Origin: Brachynemurus nebulosus
Taxonomy: Eukaryota > Arthropoda > Insecta > Neuroptera > Myrmeleontidae
Assembly: GCA_035578155.1 (NCBI GenBank)
Contig: JAPWDM010000008.1
Location: forward strand, 31,033,780 to 31,097,779
Direction of reading: 5' to 3'
Length of the DNA stretch: 64,000 nucleotides
Shown: piece after piece, positions 1-11,997 of the stretch
Layout of the letters: every line of letters begins with the position of its first letter
Position numbering within the stretch: the stretch's first letter is position 1
The notes under the pieces: generated by a model
What the model was told of the DNA's origin: nothing
The model's input: the letters and a program-made list of their open reading frames with translations, nothing else
Database searches by the model: none
Translations under genes and position numbers: made by a program

Positions 1-543
1 GAAACGTTACCTCTCTGAAAAACCTATTCATTTGTATAGGTTCAACCAGGGTCGGGTTCATAAGAGGGGCTGAAGGGGTGAAGATGGGGGTATATTTTCT
101 TGTACTATCATAAGTAAAAAGAGCACCAAAAATTAGGCGATACGGATTTTTGCGTTTTTCCGAAATATGTGTGGTATCTAAAGCATTTAAGAAAGAAAAA
201 AGGTAAGGCCGATTATATTGCATTATTATTGATTGCAAATACCTTCTATATTGTTTTATGTTTATTTCATCAGGAGAATGTAAATTTTTACTTTACGATA
301 ATTATTCATGTATTTTTCAGTAGGTACTTTGAATACCACACATATTTTGGAAAAACCCATATAGCCTAATTTTTTGTGTTCTTTCTATTTATGACGGTAA
401 AAATTTGATACCTACACTGACCCACTCAGAATGTACAAGAATATATACCCCCATTTTCATCCCTTCAGCCGCTCTTATGAACCCGACCCTGTTTTAATCT
501 ATAGGTACAGATGAATAGGCCCACCAGAGAGTAACATTTCGTC
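1..543. repeat. Foldback/MITE-like element with long terminal inverted repeats
   Basis: The first ~175 bases and the stretch 333-543 are inverted copies of each other. Shared blocks include the terminal GAAAYGTTAC, the motif CAGGGTCGGGTTCATAAGAG, and a block around the sequence AAAAATTAGGC. The spacer between the arms is AT-rich and non-coding. The left arm begins at window base 1, so the outermost few bases are probably cut off. No transposase is encoded; the 66-codon frame inside runs into the right arm and is not a gene. The superfamily is unknown. Confidence 0.75.
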
Positions 544-734
544 AATTTAAAGGTTCCCTCTATTTCTTATAGTTTTCGAGATAACCTCTACTTCAGGGAC
601 TGATTTCACCCCGTAAACGTGGAAGATGGCCGAAAAAAAAACAAATACGGGTCTTGTGGATTTTTGTTTATTCTATACACCAGCGAAGTTTTATCAAAAT
701 TGCGAAATTCACTCTGGGTGCATCTCCTTATCAC

Positions 735-843
735 ATATGATAAATGATCAGTTTCCACGTGGGGATTAAAGTCCATATCTGTACGTAATTTTAGTACATA
801 ATCAACACCGAACATAATCACAGAAGTCGAATATTTTCTCAAA
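735..843 (+). promoter_or_regulatory. Probable promoter and 5' leader of SVWC gene 1
   Basis: This stretch is strongly conserved with 4470-4579 upstream of the second paralogue, including TGATAAATGATCAGTTT, GTGGGGATTAAAG and CATATCTGTACGTAATTTTAG. Further upstream the similarity ends, so the duplicated unit seems to have carried its promoter. A GATTAAA element could serve as a TATA-like box, and GGGGATTAAA loosely resembles an insect NF-kB half-site. Both readings are inference. Confidence 0.45.
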
Positions 844-1353
844 ATGTTTAACAATACGACGTGTATTTTATTATTGATTGCATTGGGATGTATTAATCTA
901 ACAATAAGCTACAAAACAATACTTAGGGGAGACGGCACTAATCCAGGTAAAAATTTTAATTATTTTGTAAGATAAAAATCGCTAGGTTTGACCATAGCTT
1001 TTCCAAAACAATTTTTAAAAATGTTTCGCACTTTTTTTAGATGATTTAAAGCATTGCCACATCCCACTAGAAGATGGTTCCATTTATAAAGTGCCAGCAG
1101 GTACCAAAATGACCGACAAAGAAAACTGCATCCGATACACTTGTGATGATTTGAGCTTATCGAAGAGATTGTACTATGAAATTGCAAGGTAAGTAATTAA
1201 AGGCTGCAGGTGAAAATTTATCTTTTTAAAGAAATGTGCTTTTATAGATGCCCAATTGTGATGCTGTATTCGGGGTATGTCACTGTGCATGATGAATCAA
1301 AGTCATATCCTGAATGTTGTCCCTATGCGGTTAAGGCAAAAAGAAGACATTAA
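844..1353 (+). CDS. Secreted SVWC-type cysteine-rich protein, copy 1 (three exons)
   Basis: Exons are 844-946, 1041-1188 and 1248-1353, joined by GT-AG introns (donors CAG/GTAAAA and AAG/GTAAGT; acceptors TTTTTAG and TTTATAG). They give 118 residues. Residues 1-22 form a signal peptide with a hydrophobic core (CILLLIALGC). The mature part has six cysteines at about 40, 64, 69, 85, 107 and 108 in the order HCH, NCIRYTC, RCP, YPECCP. The closing YPxCCP motif and the single-domain size match the SVWC family (Vago, La1-like proteins), which are secreted and in some arthropods induced by infection or stress. Any immune role here is inference. The ATG was chosen because it opens the signal peptide and is conserved in copy 2. 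The C-terminus is short and basic (KAKRRH). Family assignment is fairly safe; exact function is unknown. Confidence 0.82.
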
Positions 1354-1414
1354 TCTGAAGAAAAATATGGAGACACCCTCTAAAAAACTAAATATTATTG
1401 TGTTTGAAATTTAA

Positions 1415-1420
1415 AATAAA
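1415..1420 (+). terminator. Polyadenylation signal AATAAA, SVWC gene 1
   Basis: A canonical AATAAA lies 62 bases after the stop codon and is followed by an A/T-rich stretch. Copy 2 has the same arrangement. Confidence 0.55.
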
Positions 1421-1965
<545 letters not shown>

Positions 1966-2140
1966 AGTTATAGAAATTTCAATGGAAGTACTAATGTGTT
2001 TATACCTGTACTGTATATTTTGTCAGTGTAGGGTACAAAATTTAGTTTTGCAGTAAGTATTCTATATCAGTTTTATACAATAATTTTTAAGTGTTCAAAA
2101 CTTTAAAGCGTTTTCCCCACAGCTCACGTTTTCAAAGTCG

Positions 2141-2448
2141 GTGCCCCTCATAAATTCAAAACTACAGCACCGATCCATTTGAAATATTGAACACTATTTC
2201 TGTACATAATTTACGAGGTAACGCTGGAGAGTTTTTTTCAAATTTGTTAATAATTTTTATTTTACAATAACAAATTAGCCGATTTTTTTTCGCAAAAAAT
2301 CGTGTTTTTCCTTTCTAAGTGTTCTAAAAAAATGAAAAATTGAAATTTTGAAAAACCCTCCCAGCGTTACCTGAGGAAAACTATTATCTAACGAATGAAC
2401 TTTAATTTTCTTATTTCGGATGATCCAGCACCAAGTTATGAGGGGCAC
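2141..2448. repeat. Short foldback element between the SVWC genes
   Basis: The ends GTGCCCCTCATAA and TTATGAGGGGCAC are exact inverted repeats. A second inverted pair lies inside: GAGGTAACGCTGGAGAG near 2215 and CTCCCAGCGTTACCTGAGG near 2358. No coding content. The true outer boundary could extend to about 2100-2530, where similarity is weaker. Confidence 0.6.
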
Positions 2449-4172
2449 AGCAATTATACTTTTTCCGAGACACGTTCGAATAATTGCTGCCATTACTGTA
2501 TTTTTTAATGTTTCTTCGTGAAAATTTTATACAATATTCTTCGAATGTTATACTTTAATGTACCACTGGTTTTAATAAAGAGATTTTAACTGTGTCGTCA
2601 TAAAAAAATAACAAAAACATGCCTTTTTTTGTACGAATTAACCTTACCCTCTCCTTAAGTGTAAAAATTCTTGTGAACAAAAAAATTGTCAAAATAAAGG
2701 GATATCTTTCTTAAAATTAGTCACATAGGTCGGCCATGACGGTATGTACTAAACATATGCAAGGTGCGCGGTCATAAGTACACCATATTATACAAACACA
2801 ATCACTTGTTTGTGTATAGGTATACAAATGATGTGTTTAACTAGTAACGTATTGTATGTATCATAGTCGTTTGGTAGGGGTAGCGCTGTGAGGTTATTTG
2901 CTGGCGACAGCGGTCACGGTGGTTATGAAATGGAAAAATGGTATCTTGTATATCTATGCTTTGTATCCTAAGAATCATCAGACAAAGTTTGAAAACGAAA
3001 TGTTGAGCAGTTGCCAAGTAATAAAAAATATTACCGGTACATTAACACTTTACAGTCCGAGCACACCACATACGTATCATGATGGTCAGAATAACCGTAG
3101 AGATCTATCGCGATTAGTGGTCACACGTATTTGTAGTGCTACTGCGGACGGGTATTGCCGGTAATATGCAGAGTAACACACTCTCAGTGTAATGATGATT
3201 TCCGTAAACGTTATAAACGAATAGCGTAATTCACATACTTAATAGGTACGACAGCTACAATAGGTGTGCTGCGCAATACTTAAAGTATTATAGTTCAAAT
3301 AGCATTGTTTCCTTACCTGCCATAACTAGATAGACAGCGACAAATGTTAGTATACCCTATTGGTGTACGTTTTATACGGAACTGTTGACGTGATACAGGG
3401 TTGCGTCAGCGTGTAAAAATTTCACACCCATTAAATTTCAACTCCATCTTACAGACAGAAAATTATAAAAAAATCAGCGTTCTTTCGGTTTTTCTTTTTC
3501 GAAAGCTTACAGTTTCTATACACTTTTTTCTCGTTGTAAGCAACTTAAAATAGAATCAGATATCTTACTCTTTTTGGATAATAAAATTCGCCTATACGTA
3601 AACAGAGTAAGGTATATGGCTCAAGGCAATAAAAAGTGCATGTTTTCAGAACAGGTGTAATTTTAGGTTTAGGGCTCAGAAAATTCGTTTTCTTCAGAAC
3701 TCCATTTAATTTCCTAATTTCTGACCACTTGCTGAAGCTACATGTGTTCCGCCATAAAAGATGTCTTTTTTACATATCGAGCCTAAAGGGAAATAATTTT
3801 TTTATACTTAAAAGAATGTCTGACAATATGTAAGAAGTTCAAATCGATTGCATGCAAGGTTTCTTTAGGAAAAATTATTGAAAATATTTTTTTTATAGGT
3901 TTTAACTCTGAATAACCCTCTAAATATTTGTTTAAAGAGAAATCTACTTCATAATGCCAAATAGAAGATCATTTTTCTATTTTTCTAAGACAAACAAAGA
4001 CTGATTTTTATAGAACATGAAGGACACGTTAATAAAATATTTAGATATACGAACCAAAAATTACAACAATAGTTCAAATTTCAAGAATTATGGCTAATAA
4101 AAACAGAGGAAGTAGACCTTATGGTACAAAAATTCAAAAATTGTACTTTTAACATATAAAAGGCCTCTGTTC
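2449..4172. other. Unassigned intergenic region between the SVWC paralogues
   Basis: No supported gene. An 88-codon frame at 2898-3164 has no recognisable domain. The phrase GGAACTGTTGACGTGATACA (near 3377) recurs in diverged form at 47372, so a small dispersed repeat is present. Confidence 0.4.
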
Positions 4173-4245
4173 ATAGCTGTGCCCGCGAAGTTGTATGTGC
4201 GACATGCCGGTGTAGAATCAATAAGAAGTATATAAGTATATTTTG
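4173..4245 (-). mobile_element. Helitron 3'-end relic, same family as 6886-7556
   Basis: Read on the minus strand, this stretch aligns with the last ~70 bases of the Helitron at 6886-7556: CTTATATACTTCTYATTGA, then a GTCGCAC block, then a cytosine-guanine-rich segment ending in ACAGCTA. The terminal CTAG is mutated. Only the 3' end is recognisable. Confidence 0.5.
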
Positions 4246-4469
4246 TATTATTGTATTATTAAAGAATCACAAGACTTGCAATGCCTGCCAACCTACCTTG
4301 CCAAGTCCGGCCCACACATACTGCCTCACAGACATATGAACCTTTATAGCTATTTTGTATAAATAAAGCAGAATTATGGATAGTGCATAATGGGTTAATA
4401 TCTCATGGTCCTTGACATATGCACATTTAAAAATAATTTTGTTTATAATTTCTCTTCTTTATGATAAGT

Positions 4470-4579
4470 CAGATATGATAAATGATCAGTTTCAAAGTGG
4501 GGATTAAAGATCATATCTGTACGTAATTTTAGTACACAATTAACACTAAACAATCACAGAAGTCGAACATTTTCTCAAA
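4470..4579 (+). promoter_or_regulatory. Probable promoter and 5' leader of SVWC gene 2
   Basis: This is the duplicate of 735-843 upstream of gene 1, with about a dozen substitutions and small gaps. Conservation from the TGATAAATGATCAG block through to the ATG suggests both genes keep similar control, though only conservation is seen directly. Confidence 0.45.
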
Positions 4580-5138
4580 ATGTTTAACAATAAGACGTGT
4601 ATTTTATTATTGATTGCATTAGGATGTATCAGTTTGAGCTATGGAGCAACATTTATGGGAGACGGTACTAATCCAGGTAAAAATTTTAATTATTTTGTAA
4701 GCTAGGAATCGCCCAGGTTTGATCACAACTTTTTAGAAACAATTTCCAAAATATATTCCCTTTTTTTAGATGATTTAGAACATTGCCACATACCATTAGA
4801 AGATGGTTCCATTTTTAAAGTGCCAGCGGGTACCGAAAAGACCGACAAAGAAAACTGCGTCCGATACACTTGTGGTGATTTGAGCTTATCAAAGAAATTA
4901 TACTATGAAGGTGCTACGTAAGTAACTAAATCTTAAAAGGTGATAATCCGTCTTCTAAAAAAAAGAGTTCCTTTATAGATGCCCAACTTTAACACTGTAT
5001 CCGGGACATGTACTGATGTATGACGAATCCAAATCATATCCAGAATGTTGCCCGTATGTGGTCAAGCAAGAGGAAGTGGAGAAAGAAAAGAAAGTATCAA
5101 TCTGGCGAAAAATATGGAAAAAAATTACAAGATCATAA
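4580..5138 (+). CDS. Secreted SVWC-type cysteine-rich protein, copy 2 (three exons)
   Basis: Exons are 4580-4676, 4770-4917 and 4979-5138, with GT-AG introns at exactly the same codon phases as copy 1. They give 134 residues. The signal peptide (about residues 1-23) and six cysteines (about 38, 62, 67, 83, 105, 106) match copy 1, including NCVRYTC and YPECCP. Exon 2 is 148 bases in both genes. The main difference is a longer charged C-terminal tail (residues ~109-134, rich in K, E and R, with two tryptophans), which copy 1 lacks. The tail could affect membrane or partner binding; that is inference. The gene lies 3.2 kb downstream of copy 1 on the same strand, and the two genes, their leaders and their first introns form a tandem duplication. 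Confidence 0.82.
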
Positions 5139-5204
5139 AAATCAAACCTTTTTGCAACTATAATATTGTTGCATTTAATATAAAAAAATTAAAAAAAGTA
5201 AAAA

Positions 5205-5210
5205 AATAAA
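5205..5210 (+). terminator. Polyadenylation signal AATAAA, SVWC gene 2
   Basis: AATAAA lies 67 bases after the stop, within an A-rich stretch, at nearly the same distance as in copy 1. Confidence 0.5.
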
Positions 5211-5445
5211 GGAGATTTAAAAAAAACTTTTTTTAAATGTTTATTTTGATGTTTTAAATATCTTACTTAATGAAGGACTTGTCATTAATGTCAAATTGGA
5301 GGTCGATTTTTGGAATTTTTAATAAAGATTTAACTTGATAGACTAAAAACAAAGACTGAATTTTGTAAAATTTGGAGAATCATGATGACGTGACATTCAT
5401 CGAAGTTGCAATGTTTCCATGAATGTTGCGCGATCATGAATAGTA

Positions 5446-6699
5446 GGGGAGAGCGGTGTCAATTGTAACATTTTTGATAAAAACCACTGTAATATCCACA
5501 GATTTTATTTTTAACGTTCAAAATTTGGTAGAACACTTAAATCAAATCTTGGCAATCGATTAGTAACCAATTTTTGGACTTTCTATATCTGGTTTTCGAA
5601 ATAAATAGACAAAAAGGTGACATTTTGTTTTGTTACAAATGACACCACAGTGGTGTCAAAAGTAACAGCCTTGGTGTCAATTGTAACACATACATATTTG
5701 AAAGAAATAAAAAACAATATTAGGTACATATGAAAAAACTTTTATTTCCTTAATTTTGGTTTATTATTATTTAAGTATATTATTTAAATAAACAAAATAA
5801 ACTTTATTCTGTTAAATTTTACTTCATGGGCACGTTCAAAATGAAAATAGAAATTTTTTATTCTGATGTGCAATTGATACATTAATAATTACGTTTCGTT
5901 CCTGCACAATTAATATGTGCCCAACCTTTGCAGGTTATGCATTGTAGCCAATCTTCTTTGCTCTCAGAATACGGTTCCATGCACTCCAGGCAGAAAAATT
6001 CATTATCTAAGAAATTATGCAACTTTTTGAATTGATTTTTTTTTCTTTTACATTACTTCCTCTGCAGCAGATTTGTATGTTGCTTGACTTACTGAACCTC
6101 GATTCATTTTCCTTTCACGAGGTTTAACCATTTTTCATGTAACTATAAAAGGAAAAATTATATTTAAAAATTATTATTCTAAAATTTATAGAATTAAAAT
6201 AAGCCGAAGTAGTATACAATTAAAATAAACTCAAAAAAATGTGGTTAAATTTAAAAATGATTGTTTAACAAACGTACTTACGTAAATTAAAACATGTTAC
6301 AACTGACACCAAATTCATTGTTACAATTGACACCAACCGTATTTGAAACAAATAAACTTAAATTTTTACTATATTACATTTTTTAAATTTAAAGTAGTTT
6401 GAATATGTTAAAAAGAATAAAATTATTTATCATATAATCATTTCAACTTACCTCAAATTGCAATAATTTTCACACCAAAAGAAAAATTATCACTGCTCTG
6501 ACATTTACTTTTCAACATGTTTTTTTATTAACTGTAATAAAAACTGACTGGTAGGGTTAAGGCTTCTAAAATTTCAGTCGGTATAATAGATTACTCTTAT
6601 ACACACTCTGGAACTGTTGTTTTTACTTAAAACTACTAGATGGCGGAATAACGACCATTGTTACAATTGACACCTGTTACAATTGACACCGCTCTCCCC
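5446..6699. mobile_element. Pogo-like non-autonomous element with reiterated GTTACAATTGACACC boxes
   Basis: The element has TIRs starting GGGGAGAGCGGTGTCA and lies between TA dinucleotides (5444-5445, 6700-6701), as expected for Tc1/mariner/pogo target duplications. The box GGTGTCAATTGTAAC is part of each TIR and recurs inside in clusters near 5635-5700 and 6296-6340. The minus strand keeps two ends of a transposase gene (described separately), so this is an internally deleted derivative of an autonomous element. It is 1254 bp long. Confidence 0.85.
5862..6131 (-). pseudogene. Transposase remnants: pogo-type N-terminus plus C-terminal zinc finger
   Basis: On the minus strand an ATG at 6131 opens 28 codons (6131-6048) starting MVKPRERKMNRGS, like the N-terminal helix-turn-helix (HTH_psq) of pogo/Tigger-type transposases. 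After a stop and a short A-rich gap, another frame (about 6010-5862) reads CLECMEPYSESKEDWLQC, then CKGWAHINCAG. This is the C2HC/PHD-like finger found at the C-terminus of many insect DDE_1 (pogo/jerky-like) transposases. The DNA-binding middle and the DDE catalytic core are missing. Family naming rests on memory of these motifs, not a search. Confidence 0.7.
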
Positions 6700-6885
6700 T
6701 ACATCGCAGTTATATAGCTCTTCATTTGGTGTTCAGAGCTCGTAAAGTTCACTTAATTTGTTTAACATTTTTGTTTGTAATTTGAAATATCTAATTTGAA
6801 ATATCTTAATATTCACTTAAATATTTTTATTAAATTATAAAAATTGTTTTCATGTTTTTGATAATGTTTTCTTACCAGTGTTTTA

Positions 6886-7556
6886 TCTATGCATATAATA
6901 AAACTGTGATGAGACCATTTCTGTACATGGAATATTTTTTGAAAATTGTGCTGGCACGGTAAATAGTTATCGATATATAGATATCAAAACAGCGATTTTT
7001 AAAATTTTTGTCTGTCTGTCTGTTCACGCATCACGCAAAAACTATTGGACGGATCTTAATGAAGTTTGGTATGATGATAACTTATTACATGGGTCAACAT
7101 CTAAGATAGAAAGAGAGAAAAACCATTCTGAGCATATGCACACATTACGCAGAAACTGTTGAACGAATTTTGACGAAATTTGGTATGGCGATAACTTATT
7201 ACCTGGGTCAACATCTAAGATACTTTTTACTCCAGAAAAATGTCTCATTCCCACGGGAAAATAGAAAAACCATTTTTAACAAGTACACACATTACGCAAA
7301 AACTATTGAACGAATTTTGATGAAATTTGGTGTGGTGATAACTTATTACTTGGGTTAACATTTAAGATAATTTTTATTCTGGAAAAATGTCTCATTCCCA
7401 CGGGAAAATAGAAAAACCATTTTGAGCATGTGCATGCATTACGCAAAAATTATTGTTCTATGCAAGTTCTGTATAATTATTAGTTTATTACACTTATATA
7501 CTTCTCATTGAGTTTATAACAATGCGTCGCACGAACGACGTTGCGGATACAGCTAG
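6886..7556 (+). mobile_element. Non-autonomous Helitron with internal ~146-bp tandem repeats
   Basis: The 5' end reads A/TCTATGCATATAATA and the 3' end ACAGCTAG/T, as in Helitrons, which begin with TC, end with CTRR and insert between A and T. A hairpin (CGTCG at 7525-7529 with CGACG at 7536-7540) precedes the 3' end by 12 bases. Inside, a unit starting ACGCARAAACTRTTGRACG recurs at about 7032, 7146, 7292 and 7440. A TGTC repeat follows the 5' region. No Rep/helicase is encoded. A truncated sibling lies at 41148-41812. Confidence 0.8.
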
Positions 7557-8206
7557 TTTTTTATAACCGGTATTAGTGTTTTTGCAATATGTCTTTAACT
7601 TTTTTGATTGTGCTGATACTTTTCATGACATTTTACGATTTTTATAAAATTTTTTCCATTACCTATTCTTTTTTGACAATTTTTTACCATCATGCCTTTT
7701 GACCACTCCTTATCTGTATGGTGGGTTGTCACTTAATTTTTGTTTGGTCTCTTAATTATTTTGATGCTGTCCCTAACAGAATTTATTATTTTCTAAATAG
7801 TTTGTCTTTTTGCTTGTCATTTTTTACTCCTCTGAACATGACCAGCTGATTGGTTGAAACATGTTAGGATCATTCTGAATTGAAATTGATTTTGATACTT
7901 ACTTGATTTAAATTTTCAGATTGTCGTTATTTCTAAAAATTCTTAGAAATCTTCCTAATTTACGAAAATTTCCTTAACTTGAGAAATCCTAACCTTCTAC
8001 TTTTAAATCAAATTTTTAATTTTTACTTTGCTATAGGTATCCGGATCTGGGTTCACTTGCATTGTAGGCCTTGTTTTTGGTTTACTTAGCGCCAGATTAC
8101 ACTGATAGACAAAAATGACCTTAATGAAAGTTAAATGAATTTGAATGGGTTTTTTTTTGTAACTAACTTGTAACTAATTTGTAACTAACCTGCGTTTTTA
8201 AAAAAT
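7557..8206. other. Unassigned AT-rich spacer
   Basis: No gene or repeat boundary seen. Tandem GTAACTAACTTG-like steps occur near 8158-8190. Confidence 0.4.
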
Positions 8207-8311
8207 TTCAGTCACCCTCAGTTTTTTTGCAACAGCAGCTAAAATTTTTTTAATTAAATATGGTTAAAAATTATATCTAATGAAGGAAAATAACTTATAT
8301 TTTAATTTTAT

Positions 8312-9060
8312 TCAGGATTTTCGGGAATATTTGGCGTTATGTACATCTCCTTTGAGTGTCCAATAGTAGTCAGCTAACATGTTCCCACTCCACTTGCCTT
8401 GGTACCGTTTTCCCGTGTTAGATATTTCCTGATGGAACCGCTCACCGTGTTCGTCGCTAATGGCCCCCAAATTGTGAGCAGAAAAATCCAAATGTGAGTG
8501 TAAAAAGTGTATTTTGAGCGACATATTGTATCCCATATCCTTGTAAGCTATTAAGAAGTTGCTAACCAACTCTTTATAGTTTTTGGCCCTGTGGTTTCCA
8601 AGAAAATTATAAACAATATTTCGAAAACATGTCTATGCAGATTTTTCGATCGGATTAAGTTTTTATTCAAACTGATTATCAGTCCGTAGGTATCTAATTT
8701 GTGGCCCTGCAAATATACCCCTTTTTATTTTAGCATCGCTGATTTTTGGAAATTTCTGTTTCAAATAACAAAAACCATTTCCATTAGTGTCCATAGCTTT
8801 AACAAAGTTTTTCATAAGTTCGTGTTTGATGTGCAATGGAGACATAGGCGGATCCAGGGAGTACTTGTAGGGGCTGCAGCCCCCCCTTGACCGACAATAG
8901 GTAACTTTTTTAGTTAAACATACATTCAGAACACACAATTCCCCAAAATTCCTCCTGGGATTAGAGACAGCCCTTCCCTCTTTTCAAATGGTTGGATCCG
9001 CCCTTGAATGGAGGTAGTACATCTTCAGGATTTATTAAAAGAGAATGAAGAACATTTCGT
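8312..9060 (-). pseudogene. Broken transposon-associated ORF (GERFHQ...RYQGxW...ADYYW family)
   Basis: Reading from high to low coordinates, fragments appear in the order seen in full-length relatives: a block RNVLHSLLINPEDVLPP (9060-9007), then LHIKHELMKNFVKAMD and GPQIRYL (8842-8663), then NFLGNHRAKNYKELV and SLKIHFLHSHLDFSAHNLG, DEHGERFHQEI, RYQGKW, MLADYYWTLKGD (8640-8312). The first two blocks are separated by a 165-bp insertion, and a stop and frameshift lie between 8640 and 8663. I recognise this as an unnamed protein often found in insect and cnidarian genomes as a repeat; its biochemical role is unknown to me. It is clearly non-functional here. Confidence 0.65.
8842..9006. mobile_element. 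165-bp hAT-like MITE nested in the fossil ORF
   Basis: The ends AGGCGGATCC and GGATCCGCC are inverted and resemble hAT-type termini. The flanks repeat AATGGAG (8835-8841 and 9007-9013), with 7 of 8 positions matching if an 8-bp duplication is assumed. Removing the insert would bring two halves of one reading frame together, which supports insertion as the cause of the break. Confidence 0.75.
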
Positions 9061-9158
9061 TTACCTAGTATAAGAGCGTTTCGCTTAGGCTTAGGTCAGT
9101 AAGCAAAATTCGTGTAATTCGTTTTGTTTAACAGAAACTGAGGGTGATTGAACAAAAC

Positions 9159-10185
9159 TAAGTATAAGGTTTATTTGTGGGTAGGTAGTAGTGTTTAAAA
9201 AAGCGATTGGAATTTGTTTAATAAAATCACTGTTCACCAGTGTTATTTAACAGATCAAAAGGTAAAGATATTTGTCTTTTGATCTATTAGATCGTCGCGT
9301 CGTAAATGTAAAGCAACGATTCACAGAGATTTTTGTTTTTCCTTCAAATTAAAATTAAACTGTAATTAATATACAATTGTTAAGTTTACCGCGAAAAAAC
9401 TAGTCTTCATTTTTTGTTTCGTCATTTAAATATTTAAAATAAATACACCATAACTATTTTGATACTTACGGAAAATTATACAGGTGCAAATGATTTAAAA
9501 AAATAAAAATAATTAAATATCAATTACTGCTTTTTTACTTACCAATTTGAAAAAAAAAATATGACATAGGTGAGTAAAATATGGGCGTTAATTGTCGGTA
9601 ATAAATTGCGTCTTTATGCATAAAAATATATTATTATTATACTGTTGTACTAAAGGGACATTAAATAGTCCTTGGGCCCAGACTTAAAAAAGTTAATTAT
9701 GACCATACTGTCGAAACTTTGTCAATTTGTTATTTGGGTGGAGTCGGACAAATTTTGAGCTTAGCGCAGTATGGTAGTGGGGCGTTTGTCACTCAAGCTA
9801 TCAAAAAGTCGTCAATCTTATGCGAGAAACAAATTTTTAACCACAATTATAATTTTTATTTTAATCAATAATTTGTATCAAATAAAAAGCAAAAAAAATT
9901 TGTCGGACAAAAATATTGGGTCGTTTGACGCGTCGGTCACGCGAAAGATGTTAAGGTTATGCAAAACAAAAATTTATTACCACACTGCTGATTTTTACAG
10001 GATCCATCATAAAAAATTTTTAAAATAATCTGGTAACCTTGTCGGAAAATTTTCGAGGGGCACATGCGCAGTCGGACGCATCAAAGATGGGGGTTTCCTG
10101 CAATCCTTATATTTATTACCACAGATGCTATTTTCATTTTTTACTATTTTTTTGCATGTGTATTGCGTATTGGACGAGTTGTCCG
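9159..10185. other. Unassigned AT-rich spacer
   Basis: No supported gene. GTCGGACAAA-type words recur at about 9744, 9900, 10037 and 10072, which may mark an old repeat, but no boundary is visible. Confidence 0.35.
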
Positions 10186-11133
10186 ACAATAATAATGGGG
10201 ATTTTTGATAAAATTAAAAAAAATTAATTCCGATGTAAAAATGGGAGAAGTGGGGGGAAAAGTAATGTGGACTCCCTAAAAGGTACTAGCTGGATGCTAA
10301 CTGAATACACGTGCAAAATTTCAGCCCTCTAGGTTTCCTTAGAGAGTCTCTAGACGTGTTAGAGAACAAGCAAAAAAATTAAGGAATTATTGGCGTAAAA
10401 ATCGTGGGGGTAAGGGTTAAAAGTTGGAACCTCCAAAAAGAAGTGTTTGGTTATTAGCTCAATCTGTACACAAAATTTCAGCCCTCTAGGTTTATTTGGG
10501 GAGATTTTGACCCGAACAAAACTGTTAAAAAACAAGAAAAATCATGTTCTTTTTGGTATAAAAATGGTGGAGGTAAGGGTTAAAAGTTGAGACCCTCAAA
10601 AGGCACCCCCTGGATACTAACTCAATCCGAATACAAAATTTCAGCCCTCTAGGTTTATTTGGGTGACCTGTGCGAGTGGTACAAACTTCGAAAACGTCGA
10701 AAATGCATGAAATTGTAGCTTAAAAATGAGGGGGGTGGGGGGTAAGATATTAAAACCTCCAAAAAGCACAACCTAGGTACGAACTTTATCAACACACCAA
10801 ATTTCAACCCTCTACGTTAATTCTGGGGGGCTGGGGGCGTGTTAGATCCAGCTAAAATCCCTTTTTTCCCCTCTACTCCCTCAAAATCATCCTAGGAAGC
10901 TGAATTTTGGGTATGTTGTAGATAATTCACCGACACATTATTTCCAACCGGTTTGGAAAAGTTTTATTGTTTTACCGTCCCCACCACCCCTCTAAAAGTT
11001 GGGTCGGTTCAAAAATTTTCCCAAAATTTGACCCCACTTTAATAGCACGAGATGCCTCGAAAATGAGCCCCACTTACCAAATTTTATCCCATAACTTCCA
11101 TAGGGGGGCCCTACACATATTAAAAGGTGGCGG

Positions 11134-11201
<68 letters not shown>

Positions 11202-11260
11202 CATTTTTTTTCTATATATTCGTGTTCTACGGGTCCGAAAACGGATAGCGCCCCTACTCT
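10186..11260 (+). repeat. Tandem-duplicated repeat unit A with four ~160-bp subrepeats and (AT)n
   Basis: Unit A starts ACAATAATAATGGGG and ends GATAGCGCCCCTACTCT. Four subrepeats begin near 10234, 10394, 10557 and 10720 (period about 160-163), each with a G-rich run, CCTCCAAAAAG-like text and AAAATTTCAGCCCTCTAGGTT. The last 350 bases contain an (AT)n tract at 11136-11197. Non-coding in all frames apart from repeat artefacts. Confidence 0.85.

Positions 11261-11997
<737 letters not shown>

Larger units (their letters stand above)
8207..9158 (-). mobile_element. Decayed TIR transposon carrying a fossil coding region
   Basis: The ends TTCAGTCACCCTCAGTTT (near 8207) and AAACTGAGGGTGATTGAA (near 9136) are inverted repeats of about 25 bp that differ by a few bases. 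The interior minus strand holds a widespread arthropod transposon-associated coding sequence, now broken. Target duplications are not clear. The superfamily is not assigned. Confidence 0.6.

Noticed and set aside
606..854. 82-codon minus-strand frame
   Set aside because: It overlaps the promoter and first codons of SVWC gene 1 antisense and has no domain.
2898..3164. 88-codon frame between the SVWC genes
   Set aside because: No signal peptide, domain, splice context or paralogue; likely chance.
3370..3420. TGTTGACGTGATACAGGG resembling the start of the BEL LTR (TGTTGACGCG)
   Set aside because: Only about ten bases agree and the rest does not align; not a solo LTR of this family.
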